DNA of 64,000 nucleotides. Source: Pseudomonas sp. FP198. GTDB taxonomy: Bacteria > Pseudomonadota > Gammaproteobacteria > Pseudomonadales > Pseudomonadaceae. A program made the translations under genes and the position numbers. A model generated the notes under the pieces. That model made no database searches and had not been told where the DNA came from. It saw only the letters and a list, made by a program, of their open reading frames with translations. Below are positions 47,842-57,777 of the stretch, piece by piece (the first letter of the stretch is position 1; each line of letters starts with the position of its first letter). Location of the stretch: contig NZ_CP117452.1 in assembly GCF_030687895.1 (NCBI RefSeq), positions 5,697,501 through 5,761,500 of the forward strand, in the 5' to 3' direction.

Positions 47842-48225
47842 TTACTTGGCCTTGGCGACTTTCCAGGCACCGTCCATTTTGCCGTCTCCGATCATATCAC
47901 CGGCCTTCTTGTCCATCACGAAGGTGTACAGCGGCATGCCCTGATAGGCCCACTGCATCGAGCCGTCATCACGCTTGATCACGGTCCAGTCACCCATGGA
48001 TTTGTCACCCGCCTCGGCCATCAGCGGTGGCCAATTCGCCGCGCATGTGTCATTGCACGCGGACTTGCCGGCAGAGTCTTTGGCAAAGGTGTAAAGGGTC
48101 ATACCCTTGTGGTCAGTGAACATGCCGTCCTTCTCCATCGCAGGATCGGCAGCCATCGCAAAACCAGGCAGAGTCAGCGCGGCAGACAGCAGCAGGGCTT
48201 TAAAAGAAATAGTCATTTGCGTCAT
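47842..48225 (-). CDS. Secreted repeat protein (COG4315, PF03640)
   Basis: 127 aa. The ATG at 48225 has AAGGAAGG upstream. Signal peptide to about residue 25 (LPGFAMAAD). Two copies of the family repeat: GMFTDHKGMTLYTFAKD and WAYQGMPLYTFVMDKKAGD, with a Cys pair (SACNDTCAANWPP) between them. Periplasmic, function unknown. Single gene ending at a REP pair. Confidence 0.87.
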   Translation of the reverse strand: MTQMTISFKALLLSAALTLPGFAMAADPAMEKDGMFTDHKGMTLYTFAKDSAGKSACNDTCAANWPPLMAEAGDKSMGDWTVIKRDDGSMQWAYQGMPLYTFVMDKKAGDMIGDGKMDGAWKVAKAK

Positions 48226-48306
48226 GGAAACCTTCCTTTGCAGTTGTCAGGATTCGGACCCAAAAGCCTAGCCCAAGATCGCCTCTGCTGCCGTCCGGGG
48301 AAATAA

Positions 48307-48324
48307 CTGTCACACGACTGCAAT
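48307..48324 (+). promoter_or_regulatory. Pho box of phoBR
   Basis: CTGTCAC-ACGA-CTGCAAT, the 7-4-7 layout of a PhoB site, 54 bases before phoB, with a likely -10 (tatctaat) just downstream. Supports autoregulation of phoB. Confidence 0.78.
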
Positions 48325-48377
48325 AATTCCGTTATCTAATGCGGCGCAAGACAGTTAAATGACAAGAGGATTACCCC

Positions 48378-49067
48378 ATGGTTGGCAGGAGCATTCTGAT
48401 CGTCGACGACGAGGCGCCCATCCGCGAGATGATCGCCGTTGCGTTGGAGATGGCCGGCTATGACTGCATGGAAGCAGAGAACTCTCAACAGGCCCACGCC
48501 ATCATCGTCGATCGCAAGCCCGACCTGATCCTGCTCGACTGGATGCTGCCTGGCACCTCCGGCATCGAGCTGGCCCGGCGTCTCAAGCGCGATGAGCTGA
48601 CGGGTGACATCCCGATCATCATGCTCACCGCCAAGGGCGAAGAAGACAACAAGATCCAGGGCCTGGAAGTCGGTGCCGACGATTACATCACCAAGCCGTT
48701 TTCCCCTCGGGAGCTGGTGGCGCGCCTCAAGGCCGTGCTGCGTCGTGCCGGGCCGACCGATGGCGAAGCGCCGATCGAAGTTGGCGGCCTGCTGCTGGAC
48801 CCGATCAGCCACCGCGTGACCATCGACGGCAAGCCCGCCGAGATGGGCCCGACCGAATATCGCCTGTTGCAGTTCTTCATGACTCACCAGGAGCGCGCCT
48901 ACACCCGTGGGCAGCTGCTGGATCAGGTCTGGGGCGGCAACGTATACGTCGAGGAGCGCACCGTGGATGTGCACATCCGGCGCTTGCGCAAAGCCCTCGG
49001 CGACGCCTACGAGAATCTGGTACAAACCGTGCGCGGCACCGGTTATCGTTTTTCGACAAAGGCCTGA
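48378..49067 (+). CDS. phoB: Phosphate-starvation response regulator PhoB
   Basis: 229 aa OmpR/PhoB-type regulator. Receiver domain with acidic pocket D10/D11, phosphoacceptor D54 (LLDWMLPG) and the conserved Lys in [10 protein letters not shown]; winged-helix DNA-binding domain from ~130 with [20 protein letters not shown] and [13 protein letters not shown]. When phosphorylated by PhoR it binds Pho boxes such as those before phoB, pstS and pstC in this window. Confidence 0.97.
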   Translation: MVGRSILIVDDEAPIREMIAVALEMAGYDCMEAENSQQAHAIIVDRKPDLILLDWMLPGTSGIELARRLKRDELTGDIPIIMLTAKGEEDNKIQGLEVGADDYITKPFSPRELVARLKAVLRRAGPTDGEAPIEVGGLLLDPISHRVTIDGKPAEMGPTEYRLLQFFMTHQERAYTRGQLLDQVWGGNVYVEERTVDVHIRRLRKALGDAYENLVQTVRGTGYRFSTKA

Positions 49068-49112
49068 CCCGAGCCCTTACCGCCCGACAAGCTGACAAGG
49101 ACGCGCGCTCAC

Positions 49113-50435
49113 GTGAATCAAAACTGGCATGGCACCCTGATCCGCCACATGTTGTTGCTGGTGACCGGTTGCCTGTTGATCGGCCTGATCACCGGCTACT
49201 ACGGCTGGAGCCTGGCCGCGGGCCTGGCGCTTTACCTGGCCTGGACCCTCAAGCAATTGCTGCGCCTGCACGAGTGGCTACGCCTGCACCAACCCGACGA
49301 GGCCCCGCCCGACGGTTACGGGCTGTGGGGCGAGGTGTTCGACAGCATCTATCACCTGCAACGGCGCGACCAGCGCGTTCGCGGCCGCCTGCAGGCGGTG
49401 ATCGACCGCGTCCAGGAATCCACCGCCGCGCTGAAAGACGCGGTGATCATGCTCGACAGCGACGGCAACCTGGAATGGTGGAACCGCGCCGCCGAAACCC
49501 TGCTGGGCCTCAAGACGCCACAGGATAGCGGCCAGCCGGTGACCAACCTGGTGCGCCATCCACGCTTCAAGGAATATTTCGAGCAAGACAATTACGCCGA
49601 ACCGCTGGAAATCCCGTCGCCCACCAATGATCGGCTGCGCATCCAGCTGTACATCACCCGCTATGGCAACAACGAGCACCTGATGCTGGTGCGCGACGTG
49701 ACGCGGATTCATCAACTGGAACAGATGCGCAAGGATTTCATCGCCAACGTATCCCATGAACTGCGTACGCCATTGACGGTGATCTGCGGTTACCTGGAGA
49801 CCCTGCTCGACAATGTCGAAGAGGTGAACCCGCGCTGGACCCGTGCCTTGCAGCAGATGCAGCAGCAGGGCGGACGCATGCAGACCTTGCTCAACGACCT
49901 GCTGTTGCTGGCGAAGCTGGAAGCCACCGACTATCCCTCGGACAACCAGCCGGTGCCCATCGAGGAACTGCTGCAAATCATTGCCGAAGATGCGCAGGAG
50001 TTGTCCGGTCCCAAGCAGCAGTCCATCACGCTTGAAGCCGACCCGACCGTCCAACTCAAGGGCAGCGAGGCGGAACTGCGCAGCGCGTTTTCCAACCTGG
50101 TGTTCAACGCGGTCAAATACACGCCTGAACAAGGGCGGATCCATGTGCGCTGGTGGGGCGATGAACAAGGCGCACACCTGAGCGTGCGCGATTCCGGCAT
50201 CGGCATCGACAGCAAGCACCTGCCACGCCTGACCGAACGTTTCTACCGGGTCGACTCCAGCCGCAACTCCAACACTGGCGGAACCGGGCTCGGTCTGGCA
50301 ATCGTCAAGCATGTGCTGCTGCGCCATCGCGGGCGCATGGAAATCAGCAGCGTGCCCGGCCATGGCAGTACGTTTACTTGCCATTTCACCCCGGCGCAGG
50401 TGGTCCGCGGACGCCCCTCCAACCGCGACGAATGA
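49113..50435 (+). CDS. phoR: Phosphate regulon sensor kinase PhoR
   Basis: 440 aa from the GTG at 49113. Two N-terminal membrane helices (~10-30, ~33-48) with almost no periplasmic loop, a PAS domain (~95-200), the dimerisation/phosphoacceptor motif ANVSHELRTPL with H215, and a HATPase domain with N-box NLVFNAVKYTPE and G-box GGTGLGLAIVKH. The missing large periplasmic domain is normal: PhoR reads phosphate status through the PstSCAB/PhoU complex encoded nearby. Confidence 0.96.
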   Translation: MNQNWHGTLIRHMLLLVTGCLLIGLITGYYGWSLAAGLALYLAWTLKQLLRLHEWLRLHQPDEAPPDGYGLWGEVFDSIYHLQRRDQRVRGRLQAVIDRVQESTAALKDAVIMLDSDGNLEWWNRAAETLLGLKTPQDSGQPVTNLVRHPRFKEYFEQDNYAEPLEIPSPTNDRLRIQLYITRYGNNEHLMLVRDVTRIHQLEQMRKDFIANVSHELRTPLTVICGYLETLLDNVEEVNPRWTRALQQMQQQGGRMQTLLNDLLLLAKLEATDYPSDNQPVPIEELLQIIAEDAQELSGPKQQSITLEADPTVQLKGSEAELRSAFSNLVFNAVKYTPEQGRIHVRWWGDEQGAHLSVRDSGIGIDSKHLPRLTERFYRVDSSRNSNTGGTGLGLAIVKHVLLRHRGRMEISSVPGHGSTFTCHFTPAQVVRGRPSNRDE

Positions 50436-50558
50436 AGCCGACGGGCGTTCCCTACTAGGCAATCGCCCGGTCAGCCGCTACATTGGCTGACTTGTGCCTG
50501 CCTTTTCAGGCGCCGATTTCCCCATCATACGAACATACGGAACCTGCAAAACTCCATC

Positions 50559-51899
50559 ATGGACCCTTCCCCTGGCTTGTCCCTCGCTACACTCTTCGCC
50601 GAATTCGGCATGATTCTTTTTGCTTTGATCCTGGTCTTGCTCAACGGTTTTTTCGTTGCGGCCGAATTTGCCATGGTCAAGCTGCGCTCGACCCGGGTCG
50701 AGGCTATCGCCGAGCAGAACGGCTGGCGCGGACACATCCTGCGCACCGTCCACAGTCAGCTCGACGCTTATCTGTCGGCCTGCCAGTTGGGTATCACCCT
50801 CGCCTCACTGGGGCTGGGCTGGGTCGGCGAGCCGGCGTTCGCGCACATTCTCGAGCCCCTGCTGGGCGCGGTCGGCGTCCAGTCGCCGGAAGTGATCAAG
50901 GGTGTGTCGTTCTTCACCGCGTTCTTCATCATTTCCTACCTGCACATCGTGGTTGGCGAGCTGGCGCCCAAATCGTGGGCGATCCGCAAGCCGGAACTGC
51001 TGTCGCTGTGGACGGCCGTGCCGCTGTACCTGTTCTACTGGGCCATGTATCCGGCGATCTACCTGCTCAATGCCAGCGCCAACGCGATCCTGCGTATCGC
51101 CGGCCAGGGTGAGCCCGGCCCCCATCATGAACACCATTACAGCCGCGAGGAGTTGAAGCTGATCCTGCACTCCAGCCGTGGTCAGGACCCGAGCGACCAA
51201 GGCATGCGCGTGCTGGCCTCCGCCGTGGAAATGGGCGAGCTGGAAGTGGTGGACTGGGCCAACTCCCGGGAAGACCTGGTGACGCTGGAATTCAACGCCC
51301 CGCTCAAGGAAATCCTGGCGATGTTCCGTCGCCACAAGTTCAGCCGGTATCCGGTATACGACAGTGAGCGCCAGGAATTCGTCGGCCTGCTGCACATCAA
51401 GGACCTGCTGCTGGAACTGGCGGCCCTGGACCACATCCCCGAATCGTTCAACCTGGCGGAACTGACCCGCCCGCTGGAGCGAGTATCGAGGCACATGCCG
51501 TTGTCGCAGCTGCTGGAGCAGTTCCGCAAGGGCGGCTCGCACTTCGCCGTGGTCGAGGAAGCCGACGGCAATATCATCGGCTACCTGACCATGGAAGACG
51601 TGCTGGAAGTGCTGGTGGGCGATATCCAGGACGAACACCGCAAGGCCGAGCGCGGCATCCTCGCTTATCAGCCGGGCAAGCTACTGGTGCGCGGCGACAC
51701 CCCGCTGTTCAAGGTGGAGCGCCTGCTGGGCATCGACCTGGACCACATCGAGGCGGAAACCCTGGCAGGGTTGGTCTACGAAACCCTGAAACGGGTGCCG
51801 GAAGAGGAAGAAGTGCTGGAAGTCGAAGGCCTGCGGATCATCATCAAGAAGATGAAAGGGCCGAAGATCATTCTGGCGAAGGTGTTGATGCTCGATTGA
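50559..51899 (+). CDS. CNNM/CorC-type membrane protein (hemolysin family)
   Basis: 446 aa. N-terminal DUF21 (CNNM) membrane domain with ~4 helices (~15-180; FFVAAEFAMVKLRSTRV), two CBS domains (~215-340; FSRYPVYDSERQEFVGLLHI, IIGYLTMEDVLEVLVGDI), and a C-terminal CorC/HlyC domain. Members are implicated in Mg2+ or other cation export; the older hemolysin label is misleading. Stands alone downstream of phoR and is followed by a REP pair. Confidence 0.9.
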   Translation: MDPSPGLSLATLFAEFGMILFALILVLLNGFFVAAEFAMVKLRSTRVEAIAEQNGWRGHILRTVHSQLDAYLSACQLGITLASLGLGWVGEPAFAHILEPLLGAVGVQSPEVIKGVSFFTAFFIISYLHIVVGELAPKSWAIRKPELLSLWTAVPLYLFYWAMYPAIYLLNASANAILRIAGQGEPGPHHEHHYSREELKLILHSSRGQDPSDQGMRVLASAVEMGELEVVDWANSREDLVTLEFNAPLKEILAMFRRHKFSRYPVYDSERQEFVGLLHIKDLLLELAALDHIPESFNLAELTRPLERVSRHMPLSQLLEQFRKGGSHFAVVEEADGNIIGYLTMEDVLEVLVGDIQDEHRKAERGILAYQPGKLLVRGDTPLFKVERLLGIDLDHIEAETLAGLVYETLKRVPEEEEVLEVEGLRIIIKKMKGPKIILAKVLMLD

Positions 51900-51929
51900 G
51901 TGTCGATCTGCTTTCGGGCGAAACCCTCC

Positions 51930-52035
51930 TGTGGCGAGGGGATTTATCCCCGCTGGGCTGCGAAGCAGCCCCAAAACCGCTGGCAGTACTGGGGGCCGCT
52001 TCGCGACCCAGCGGGGATAAATCCCCTCGCCACAA
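51930..52035. repeat. REP pair, second family
   Basis: tgtggcgaggggatttatcc at 51930-51949 and the inverted ggataaatcccctcgccaca at 52016-52035, each with an inner GC-rich arm (cgctgggctgcgaagcagcc / gccgcttcgcgacccagcgg). A different sequence family from the tgtgggagcgagcc repeats. Confidence 0.87.
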
Positions 52036-52059
52036 AAGCTTCCTCGCCATGTGTCGCCT

Positions 52060-52956
52060 CTATTGCTTGCCCAACGCAAAGTTGGGCAAGTCCCCCACCG
52101 GCTGGTTGAACTGATAGGGAATCGACACCAACCCCAGCCCGGTGTTGCGCTGTACCACGAAGTGCAGGTGCGGGCCGGAGCTGTTACCGGTGTTGCCTGA
52201 TAGCGCCAGCGGCGTGCCCACCCCGACCCGTTGCCCCTCCTGGACGCTCACCGAGCCCTTTTGCAGGTGCAGATAGACTCCCATGGTCCCGTCATCGTGC
52301 AACACGCGCACAAAGTTGCCGGCAGGATCGGTGCCGCGCCCGGTCTGCTCGTTCTCGGTCTTGACCACCACGCCGCCACGCGCCGCGATGATAGGCGTGC
52401 CTTCGGGCATCGCGATGTCCATGGCGTAGCGGTTCTTCGGGCCGTAATGGCTGTATTGGCCGTTGGCGCCCTGGCTCAACCGGAACGGCCCGCCACGCCA
52501 GGGCAACGGATAGCGATAAGCTTGCGCCGTGCCTGCGGGGTCGCCCAGGGAGTATTCGAACCTTGGGGTATAAGCCAGTGGCCTGCCGGGCCGGGTGGCC
52601 GTCAGCAGCGCCAGGCGCAGGTTGCTGCGCGCCGGTAGCACGCGGCGGATCGGCCGGCTCGGCGCTCCGCTCACATTGCGCAACCCGGCGAAGCTCAGCT
52701 CGATTTCCACCGGCGCATAAAGGTCGTTGCGCACGTACACCGCGTCCGCGCCCTTCTGCTTCCTGATGTCGAGAAACACTTGGCGCTCCAGGCGCTCGAC
52801 CATGCGATCACGAAATACGAACACCTGGGAGCCTTTGCTGGGGCGGTCACTGTAGGAGACCACGCCATTGGCGTCGGTGGATTTGTAGATGGTCATGGCC
52901 AAGGCCGGGGTGGCGGCCAGGACAAGACCACAGGCGAACAGCAACGGCACGAGCAT
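52060..52956 (-). CDS. M23 peptidoglycan endopeptidase
   Basis: 298 aa from the ATG at 52956; in-frame TTG codons up to 52989 are possible, as no strong ribosome-binding site decides. Signal peptide (LVLAATPALA), an N-terminal DUF4124-like segment (MTIYKSTDANGVVSYSDRPS), and a C-terminal M23 (LytM) domain with the zinc ligands in HYGPKNRYAMDIAMPEGTPI and the HLHF motif. The expected catalytic His lies in GVYLHLQKGS. Probable periplasmic murein hydrolase for cell-wall remodelling. Confidence 0.88.
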   Translation of the reverse strand: MLVPLLFACGLVLAATPALAMTIYKSTDANGVVSYSDRPSKGSQVFVFRDRMVERLERQVFLDIRKQKGADAVYVRNDLYAPVEIELSFAGLRNVSGAPSRPIRRVLPARSNLRLALLTATRPGRPLAYTPRFEYSLGDPAGTAQAYRYPLPWRGGPFRLSQGANGQYSHYGPKNRYAMDIAMPEGTPIIAARGGVVVKTENEQTGRGTDPAGNFVRVLHDDGTMGVYLHLQKGSVSVQEGQRVGVGTPLALSGNTGNSSGPHLHFVVQRNTGLGLVSIPYQFNQPVGDLPNFALGKQ

Positions 52957-53090
52957 GGGCAAGAATTCTGTCGAAATGAAGGCCTGCAAAGCAGCCTAGC
53001 AGCTGGGATGGACCAGCGTAGTCGACGGATGTTTCAAAATGGGATCGACAGTCGGGTTGAAGCTGATGGCCCCATCGTCGGATCGCCGCC

Positions 53091-53182
53091 CCAAGCAAGC
53101 TCGCTCCCACAAGGGATCTGCTGCGGACACAAATTTTGTGGCAAGCACAGATCAATGTGGGAGCGAGCCTGCTCGCGAAAGC
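53091..53182. repeat. REP pair (first family)
   Basis: ccaagcaagctcgctcccac at 53091-53110 and tgtgggagcgagcctgctcgcgaaagc at 53156-53182, inverted relative to each other; the left copy is degenerate. Confidence 0.8.
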
Positions 53183-53203
53183 GGACTGAAGGGCGCCGCA
53201 GGA

Positions 53204-54157
53204 TCAGGCGCCCGGTACGAAGTGCTTCTGCGCCGTGCCGCGGGCGATCAGGCGGGAGATGTAGTCGAGTTTCTGCGGGTCTTTGTCGACGAAGCGGAAG
53301 GTCAGTTGCAGCCATTCGCTGTCAGGGGTTTGCTCATGGGCGACGATGGCGTGCAGGTAGCCGTTCAGACGAGCGGTTTCGGCGTTGTCGCCCTGCTCCA
53401 TGTCCAGCACCGAGCTCTCCAGCACTTGCGGCAGGATGTCGGTGCGCTTGACCACCAGCAGCGCTTCCTTGAGGCTCAGGGCCTTGATCACGCACTGCTG
53501 GGTGCCGCTGGACAGGCGCAACTGGCCTTGGCCGCGATTGGCGGTGGGTGCGGACGCCGCAGGTGCCTTGACGGGCGGGCTGTTGAGCAAGCCACGTGCC
53601 GCCGGAGCGGCAGCCGCAGCGGGTGCAGGCGCGGCAGCGGGCTTGGCAAACGGGTTCGCCGCTGGCGCAGCCGCCGCAACCGGAGCGGCCTTGCCGCCGG
53701 TCAGGGCACTGAGCGAATCGTTGCCGAACGCCGAATTCATCTTGGTCGGGGCGCTGTTCATCAACGTGTCGAGCTTGCCTACCTTGTTCAAGGCCTGCTT
53801 GACCTTGGTCAGCAACTGTTCGTTGGTGAAGGGTTTGCTGACGTAGCCGGAAACGCCGGCCTGGATCGCCTGGACCACGTTCTCCTTGTCGCCACGGCTG
53901 GTCACCATCACGAAAGGCATGCCCTTGAGATTGTCCTGCTGGCGGCACCAGGTCAGCAATTCCAGGCCGGACATTTCTGGCATTTCCCAGTCGCACAGCA
54001 CCAGGTCGAACGCTTCACGGGCCAGCAGGGCCTGGGCTTTCTTGCCGTTCACCGCGTCTTCGATGCGGATGCCTGGGAAGTAGTTGCGCAGGCACTTCTT
54101 CACCAAGTCACGAATGAACGAAGCATCGTCCACGACCAACACACTGACCTTACTCAT
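53204..54157 (-). CDS. CheY-type response regulator with Ala/Pro linker and C-terminal domain
   Basis: 317 aa. Receiver domain at 1-125 with VVDDASFIRD, phosphoacceptor D56 (LVLCDWEMPEM) and the conserved Lys in YVSKPFTNEQ. A ~60-residue Ala/Pro-rich flexible linker follows, then a ~100-residue beta-rich domain (GTQQCVIKALSLKEALLVVK) that resembles PilZ-like folds, which is uncertain. No DNA-binding domain. The gene sits beside phoU in pseudomonads, but no functional link to phosphate is known to me. Confidence 0.85.
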   Translation of the reverse strand: MSKVSVLVVDDASFIRDLVKKCLRNYFPGIRIEDAVNGKKAQALLAREAFDLVLCDWEMPEMSGLELLTWCRQQDNLKGMPFVMVTSRGDKENVVQAIQAGVSGYVSKPFTNEQLLTKVKQALNKVGKLDTLMNSAPTKMNSAFGNDSLSALTGGKAAPVAAAAPAANPFAKPAAAPAPAAAAAPAARGLLNSPPVKAPAASAPTANRGQGQLRLSSGTQQCVIKALSLKEALLVVKRTDILPQVLESSVLDMEQGDNAETARLNGYLHAIVAHEQTPDSEWLQLTFRFVDKDPQKLDYISRLIARGTAQKHFVPGA

Positions 54158-54278
54158 CCAGATACACCTCTAAAAAATCCCGGCAAGCATACCGCCTTAC
54201 TGATGGCACATCGCCAAAAACCTTCAGTCACGCCGGGACTTTTCGTTCGCGGGGTGCTGCTTTCGATTAAAAAAACCG

Positions 54279-54308
54279 CAAAAAAAAGCCCGACCAGAAG
54301 GCCGGGCG
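54279..54308 (-). terminator. Rho-independent terminator of the pst-phoU operon
   Basis: On the minus strand: stem GCCCGGCC / GGTCGGGC (54300-54307 / 54288-54295, one G-T pair) followed by a run of eight or more T's, 16 bases after the phoU stop. Confidence 0.87.
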
Positions 54309-54323
54309 CTTTTCTTGGCAATC

Positions 54324-55085
54324 TTACTTATCGTCAGTTTCACCGGGAACATTAGCGGTTTCGGACGGGGTGCCCTCAACTTCTTCCTTCATCCGCTTGA
54401 GCCCCATGTGCCGGACATCGGTGCCACGCACCAGGTAGATCACCAGTTCCGAGATGTTGCGCGCATGATCGCCGATACGCTCCAACGAACGCAGCACCCA
54501 GATGATGCTCAACACCCGGGAAATCGAACGCGGGTCTTCCATCATGTAGGTCGCCAGCTCGCGCAGGGCGGTCTTGTACTCGCGATCGATGATCTTGTCG
54601 TACTGGGCCACCGACAGCGCCAGGTCGGCGTCGAAACGGGCGAAGGCGTCCAGCGCATCGCGGACCATGTTGCGCACCTGGTCACCGATGTGGCGAACCT
54701 CGACGTAGCCGCGCGGCGCTTCACCTTCTTCGCACAACTGGATGGCACGACGAGCGATCTTGGTGGCTTCGTCGCCGATCCGCTCAAGGTCGATCACTGA
54801 CTTGGAGATGCTGATGATCAGGCGCAGGTCGGAAGCCGCCGGCTGACGACGGGCCAGGATGCGCAGGCATTCTTCGTCGATGTTGCGTTCCATCTGGTTG
54901 ATCTGGTCATCGATCTCGCGCACTTGCTGGGCCAGGCCGGAGTCGGCCTCGATCAGCGCGGTCACCGCGTCGTTGACCTGCTTCTCCACCAGCCCGCCCA
55001 TGGCCAGCAGGTGGCTGCGCACCTCTTCCAGCTCGGCGTTGAACTGCGCGGAAATGTGGTGGGTGAGGCCTTCTTTACTAATCAT
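54324..55085 (-). CDS. phoU: Phosphate-signalling protein PhoU
   Basis: 253 aa made of two PhoU three-helix repeats (~20-110 and ~125-215), each with a metal-binding (E/D)xxxD motif: DLERIGDEATKIARR and SLERIGDHARNISE. It couples the PstSCAB transporter to PhoR and keeps PhoB inactive when phosphate is plentiful. Last gene of the pst operon, followed by a terminator. Confidence 0.97.
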   Translation of the reverse strand: MISKEGLTHHISAQFNAELEEVRSHLLAMGGLVEKQVNDAVTALIEADSGLAQQVREIDDQINQMERNIDEECLRILARRQPAASDLRLIISISKSVIDLERIGDEATKIARRAIQLCEEGEAPRGYVEVRHIGDQVRNMVRDALDAFARFDADLALSVAQYDKIIDREYKTALRELATYMMEDPRSISRVLSIIWVLRSLERIGDHARNISELVIYLVRGTDVRHMGLKRMKEEVEGTPSETANVPGETDDK

Positions 55086-55157
55086 CTTTGGCGTCCTTGG
55101 AGCGTCCGGTAAGGTGCGGCGGACCGCAGCGTAGATTCAATGAGCAACAACGGCTTC

Positions 55158-55991
55158 CTAGCCGTAGCGACCGGTGATGTAGTCCTCGGTCTGCTTCATG
55201 GCCGGATTGGTAAACAGGGTATCGGTGTCGCCGAATTCCACCAGCTTGCCCATGTACATGAACGCGGTGTAGTCGGACACCCGCGCCGCCTGCTGCATGT
55301 TGTGGGTCACGATGACGATGGTGAACTTGGACTTGAGCTCGTAGATCAGTTCCTCGACTTTCAGCGTCGAGATCGGGTCGAGTGCCGAGCAAGGTTCGTC
55401 GAGCAGCAGCACTTCTGGCTCCACGGCGATGGTGCGGGCAATCACCAGACGCTGCTGTTGGCCACCGGACAGGCCCAGCGCCGATTCGTGCAGGCGGTCC
55501 TTGACCTCATCCCACAGCGCCGCGCCCTTTAGTGCCCACTCCACGGCTTCATCGAGTACGCGCTTCTTGTTGATGCCCTGGATCCGCAGGCCGTAGACGA
55601 CGTTCTCGTAGATGGTCTTGGGGAACGGGTTGGGCTTCTGGAACACCATGCCCACGCGACGACGCAGTTCGGCAACGTCCTCGCCCTTGCGGTAGATGTT
55701 GTTGCCGTAGAGGTTGATTTCGCCTTCGACGCGGCAGCCGTCCACCAAATCGTTCATGCGGTTGAAGGTGCGCAGCAAGGTCGACTTGCCGCAGCCCGAC
55801 GGGCCGATGAACGCAGTCACGCGCTGTTTCGGGATGTTCAGGCTGACATCGTACAGCGCCTGTTTCTGACCGTAGAACAGGTTCAGGCCGGGCACTTCGA
55901 TGGCGACGGTTTCCTGAGCCAGGTTCAGGCTCTGCTTGTCGCGGCCCAGGGCCGACATGTTGATGCCGTGTGTAGGTGCTTCGTGTTGCAT
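55158..55991 (-). CDS. pstB: Phosphate ABC transporter ATPase
   Basis: 277 aa from the ATG at 55991, with GGAGTGA upstream; the frame runs on to 56120 across a repeat and is not coding there. Walker [10 protein letters not shown] at 63-71, Q-loop [11 protein letters not shown] signature LSGGQQQR at 174-181, Walker B LLLDEP at 195-200, and the switch His in THNMQQA. Energises PstA/PstC for high-affinity phosphate uptake. Confidence 0.97.
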   Translation of the reverse strand: MQHEAPTHGINMSALGRDKQSLNLAQETVAIEVPGLNLFYGQKQALYDVSLNIPKQRVTAFIGPSGCGKSTLLRTFNRMNDLVDGCRVEGEINLYGNNIYRKGEDVAELRRRVGMVFQKPNPFPKTIYENVVYGLRIQGINKKRVLDEAVEWALKGAALWDEVKDRLHESALGLSGGQQQRLVIARTIAVEPEVLLLDEPCSALDPISTLKVEELIYELKSKFTIVIVTHNMQQAARVSDYTAFMYMGKLVEFGDTDTLFTNPAMKQTEDYITGRYG

Positions 55992-56022
55992 GGTCTCACT
56001 CCGTTCGTAGCTGCTAGCTTTT

Positions 56023-56070
56023 AGCTGCAAGCTGCAAGTTTTGAGCAAAAGCGGCTTGCAGCTTGCAGCT
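56023..56070. repeat. Perfect 16-bp inverted repeat between pstA and pstB
   Basis: AGCTGCAAGCTGCAAG (56023-56038) and CTTGCAGCTTGCAGCT (56055-56070), exact complements around a 16-base loop; built from tandem GCTGCAA units. No T-run follows, so it is more likely an mRNA processing or stability element than a terminator. Confidence 0.8.
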
Positions 56071-56091
56071 TGCCGCTTGTGGCTAATGCTT

Positions 56092-57762
56092 TTAGCTATC
56101 CAACGCTTTGTATTTTTCACGCAGGTGGTTACGGATCCATACCGCCGACAGGTTCAGGGTCGCGATCACCAGCACCAGCAGCAACGCCGTGGCGTAGACC
56201 AATGGCCGGGCTGCTTCGACGTTCGGGCTCTGGAAGCCGACGTCATAGATATGGAAGCCCAGGTGCATGATTTTCTGGTCCAGGTGCAGGTACGGGTAGT
56301 TGCCATCCAGCGGCAGCGATGGCGCCAGTTTCACCACGCCCACCAGCATCAGCGGCGCTACCTCGCCGGCGGCACGGGCCACGGCGAGGATCATGCCGGT
56401 CATCATCGCCGGGCTCGCCATTGGCAGGACGATTTTCCACAGCGTCTCGGCCTTGGTTGCACCGAGCGCGAGGGAACCTTCACGCACGGTCCGGGGAATT
56501 CGCGCCAGGCCTTCCTCGGTGGCCACGATCACCACCGGCACGGCCAGCAGCGCGAGGGTCAGGGAAGCCCAGAGCAGGCCCGGCGTGCCGAAGGTCGGTG
56601 CCGGCAAAGCCTCGGGGAAGAATAGCCGGTCAACCGAGCCGCCCAGCACATAGACGAAAAAACCCAGCCCGAACACGCCGTAGACGATGGCCGGAACGCC
56701 TGCGAGGTTGTTCACCGCGATGCGGATCAGGCGGGTCATCGGCCCCTGGCGCGCGTATTCACGCAGGTAGACCGCCGCCAGTACGCCGAACGGCGTAACG
56801 ATCATCGCCATGATCAGAGTCATCATCACGGTGCCGAAAATCGCCGGGAAGATCCCGCCTTCGGTGTTGGCTTCACGCGGGTCGTCGCTGAGGAATTCCC
56901 AGACCTTGCTGAAATAGAAACCCATCTTGGTGAAGGTGCCCATGCCGTTTGGCTGGTAGGCGTGCACCACTTTGCCGATCTCGATCTCCACTTCCTTGCC
57001 GTTGGCATCGCGGGCCGTCAGGCTGTCGCGGTTGAACTGCGCATGCAGGTCGGTCAGGCGCGCTTCGATGTCCTTGTAGCGGGCGTTGAGTTCGGCGCGT
57101 TCGCTTTCCAGGTCAGCCTGGGCGGCGGCGTCGAGCTTGCCGTCCAGCTCCAGCTTGCGACCGTGCAGGCGGATGCGCTCGAGGCCGGCGTTGATCGCGC
57201 CGATGTCGACTTTTTCCAGAGTCTTGAGTTCGTCGGCCAGTTGATTGACCCGCTCGATACGCGCCTGCAACTGCGGCCAGGCGGCTTCGCCTTCGGCGAT
57301 GACCTTGCCTTGTTCCTTGACGTTGACCAGATAACCGTAGAAGTTGCCCCACTCGCGGCGCTCAAGCGCCATCAGCTCCGCTGGTGTGGTCTGGTTGGTC
57401 AGCCAATCGCCGACGATCCAGGTGAAATCGGTGCCGTTGAGATCGCGGTTACCGACCTTGACCAGCTCACGGGTCATGAACTCCGGGCCTTCGTCCGGCA
57501 CCGGCAGGCCAGCGCTTTTCAGGCGCTCGCGAGGCACTTCTTCTTTCTGTACGACTTCGCCGACCACCAGGTGCGCCGGCATGCCCGGTACGTTGTAGCT
57601 GGCGTGGATCAGGTCGGCCGGCCAGAAGTGGCCCAGGCCGCGCACGGCAATCACCGCCAACAGGCCAATGGTCATGATGACCGCGATGGACACCGCGCCA
57701 CCGCTGATCCAGACGCCCGGGGCGCCGCTCTTGAACCATCCTTTCAGGGAGTTCTGTTTCAC
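56092..57762 (-). CDS. pstA: Phosphate ABC transporter permease PstA, extended form
   Basis: 556 aa, nearly twice the E. coli length. After one helix at ~20-45 comes a ~240-residue insert (~50-290) rich in charged coiled coil ([20 protein letters not shown]), presumably periplasmic, then the permease core with ~5 helices and the EAA loop ([20 protein letters not shown]). The C-terminus ([20 protein letters not shown]) is family-typical. Fifteen bases follow the pstC stop. The extension is seen across Pseudomonas pst loci. Confidence 0.94.
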   Translation of the reverse strand: MKQNSLKGWFKSGAPGVWISGGAVSIAVIMTIGLLAVIAVRGLGHFWPADLIHASYNVPGMPAHLVVGEVVQKEEVPRERLKSAGLPVPDEGPEFMTRELVKVGNRDLNGTDFTWIVGDWLTNQTTPAELMALERREWGNFYGYLVNVKEQGKVIAEGEAAWPQLQARIERVNQLADELKTLEKVDIGAINAGLERIRLHGRKLELDGKLDAAAQADLESERAELNARYKDIEARLTDLHAQFNRDSLTARDANGKEVEIEIGKVVHAYQPNGMGTFTKMGFYFSKVWEFLSDDPREANTEGGIFPAIFGTVMMTLIMAMIVTPFGVLAAVYLREYARQGPMTRLIRIAVNNLAGVPAIVYGVFGLGFFVYVLGGSVDRLFFPEALPAPTFGTPGLLWASLTLALLAVPVVIVATEEGLARIPRTVREGSLALGATKAETLWKIVLPMASPAMMTGMILAVARAAGEVAPLMLVGVVKLAPSLPLDGNYPYLHLDQKIMHLGFHIYDVGFQSPNVEAARPLVYATALLLVLVIATLNLSAVWIRNHLREKYKALDS

Positions 57763-57777
57763 AGACTTCTACCTTTC

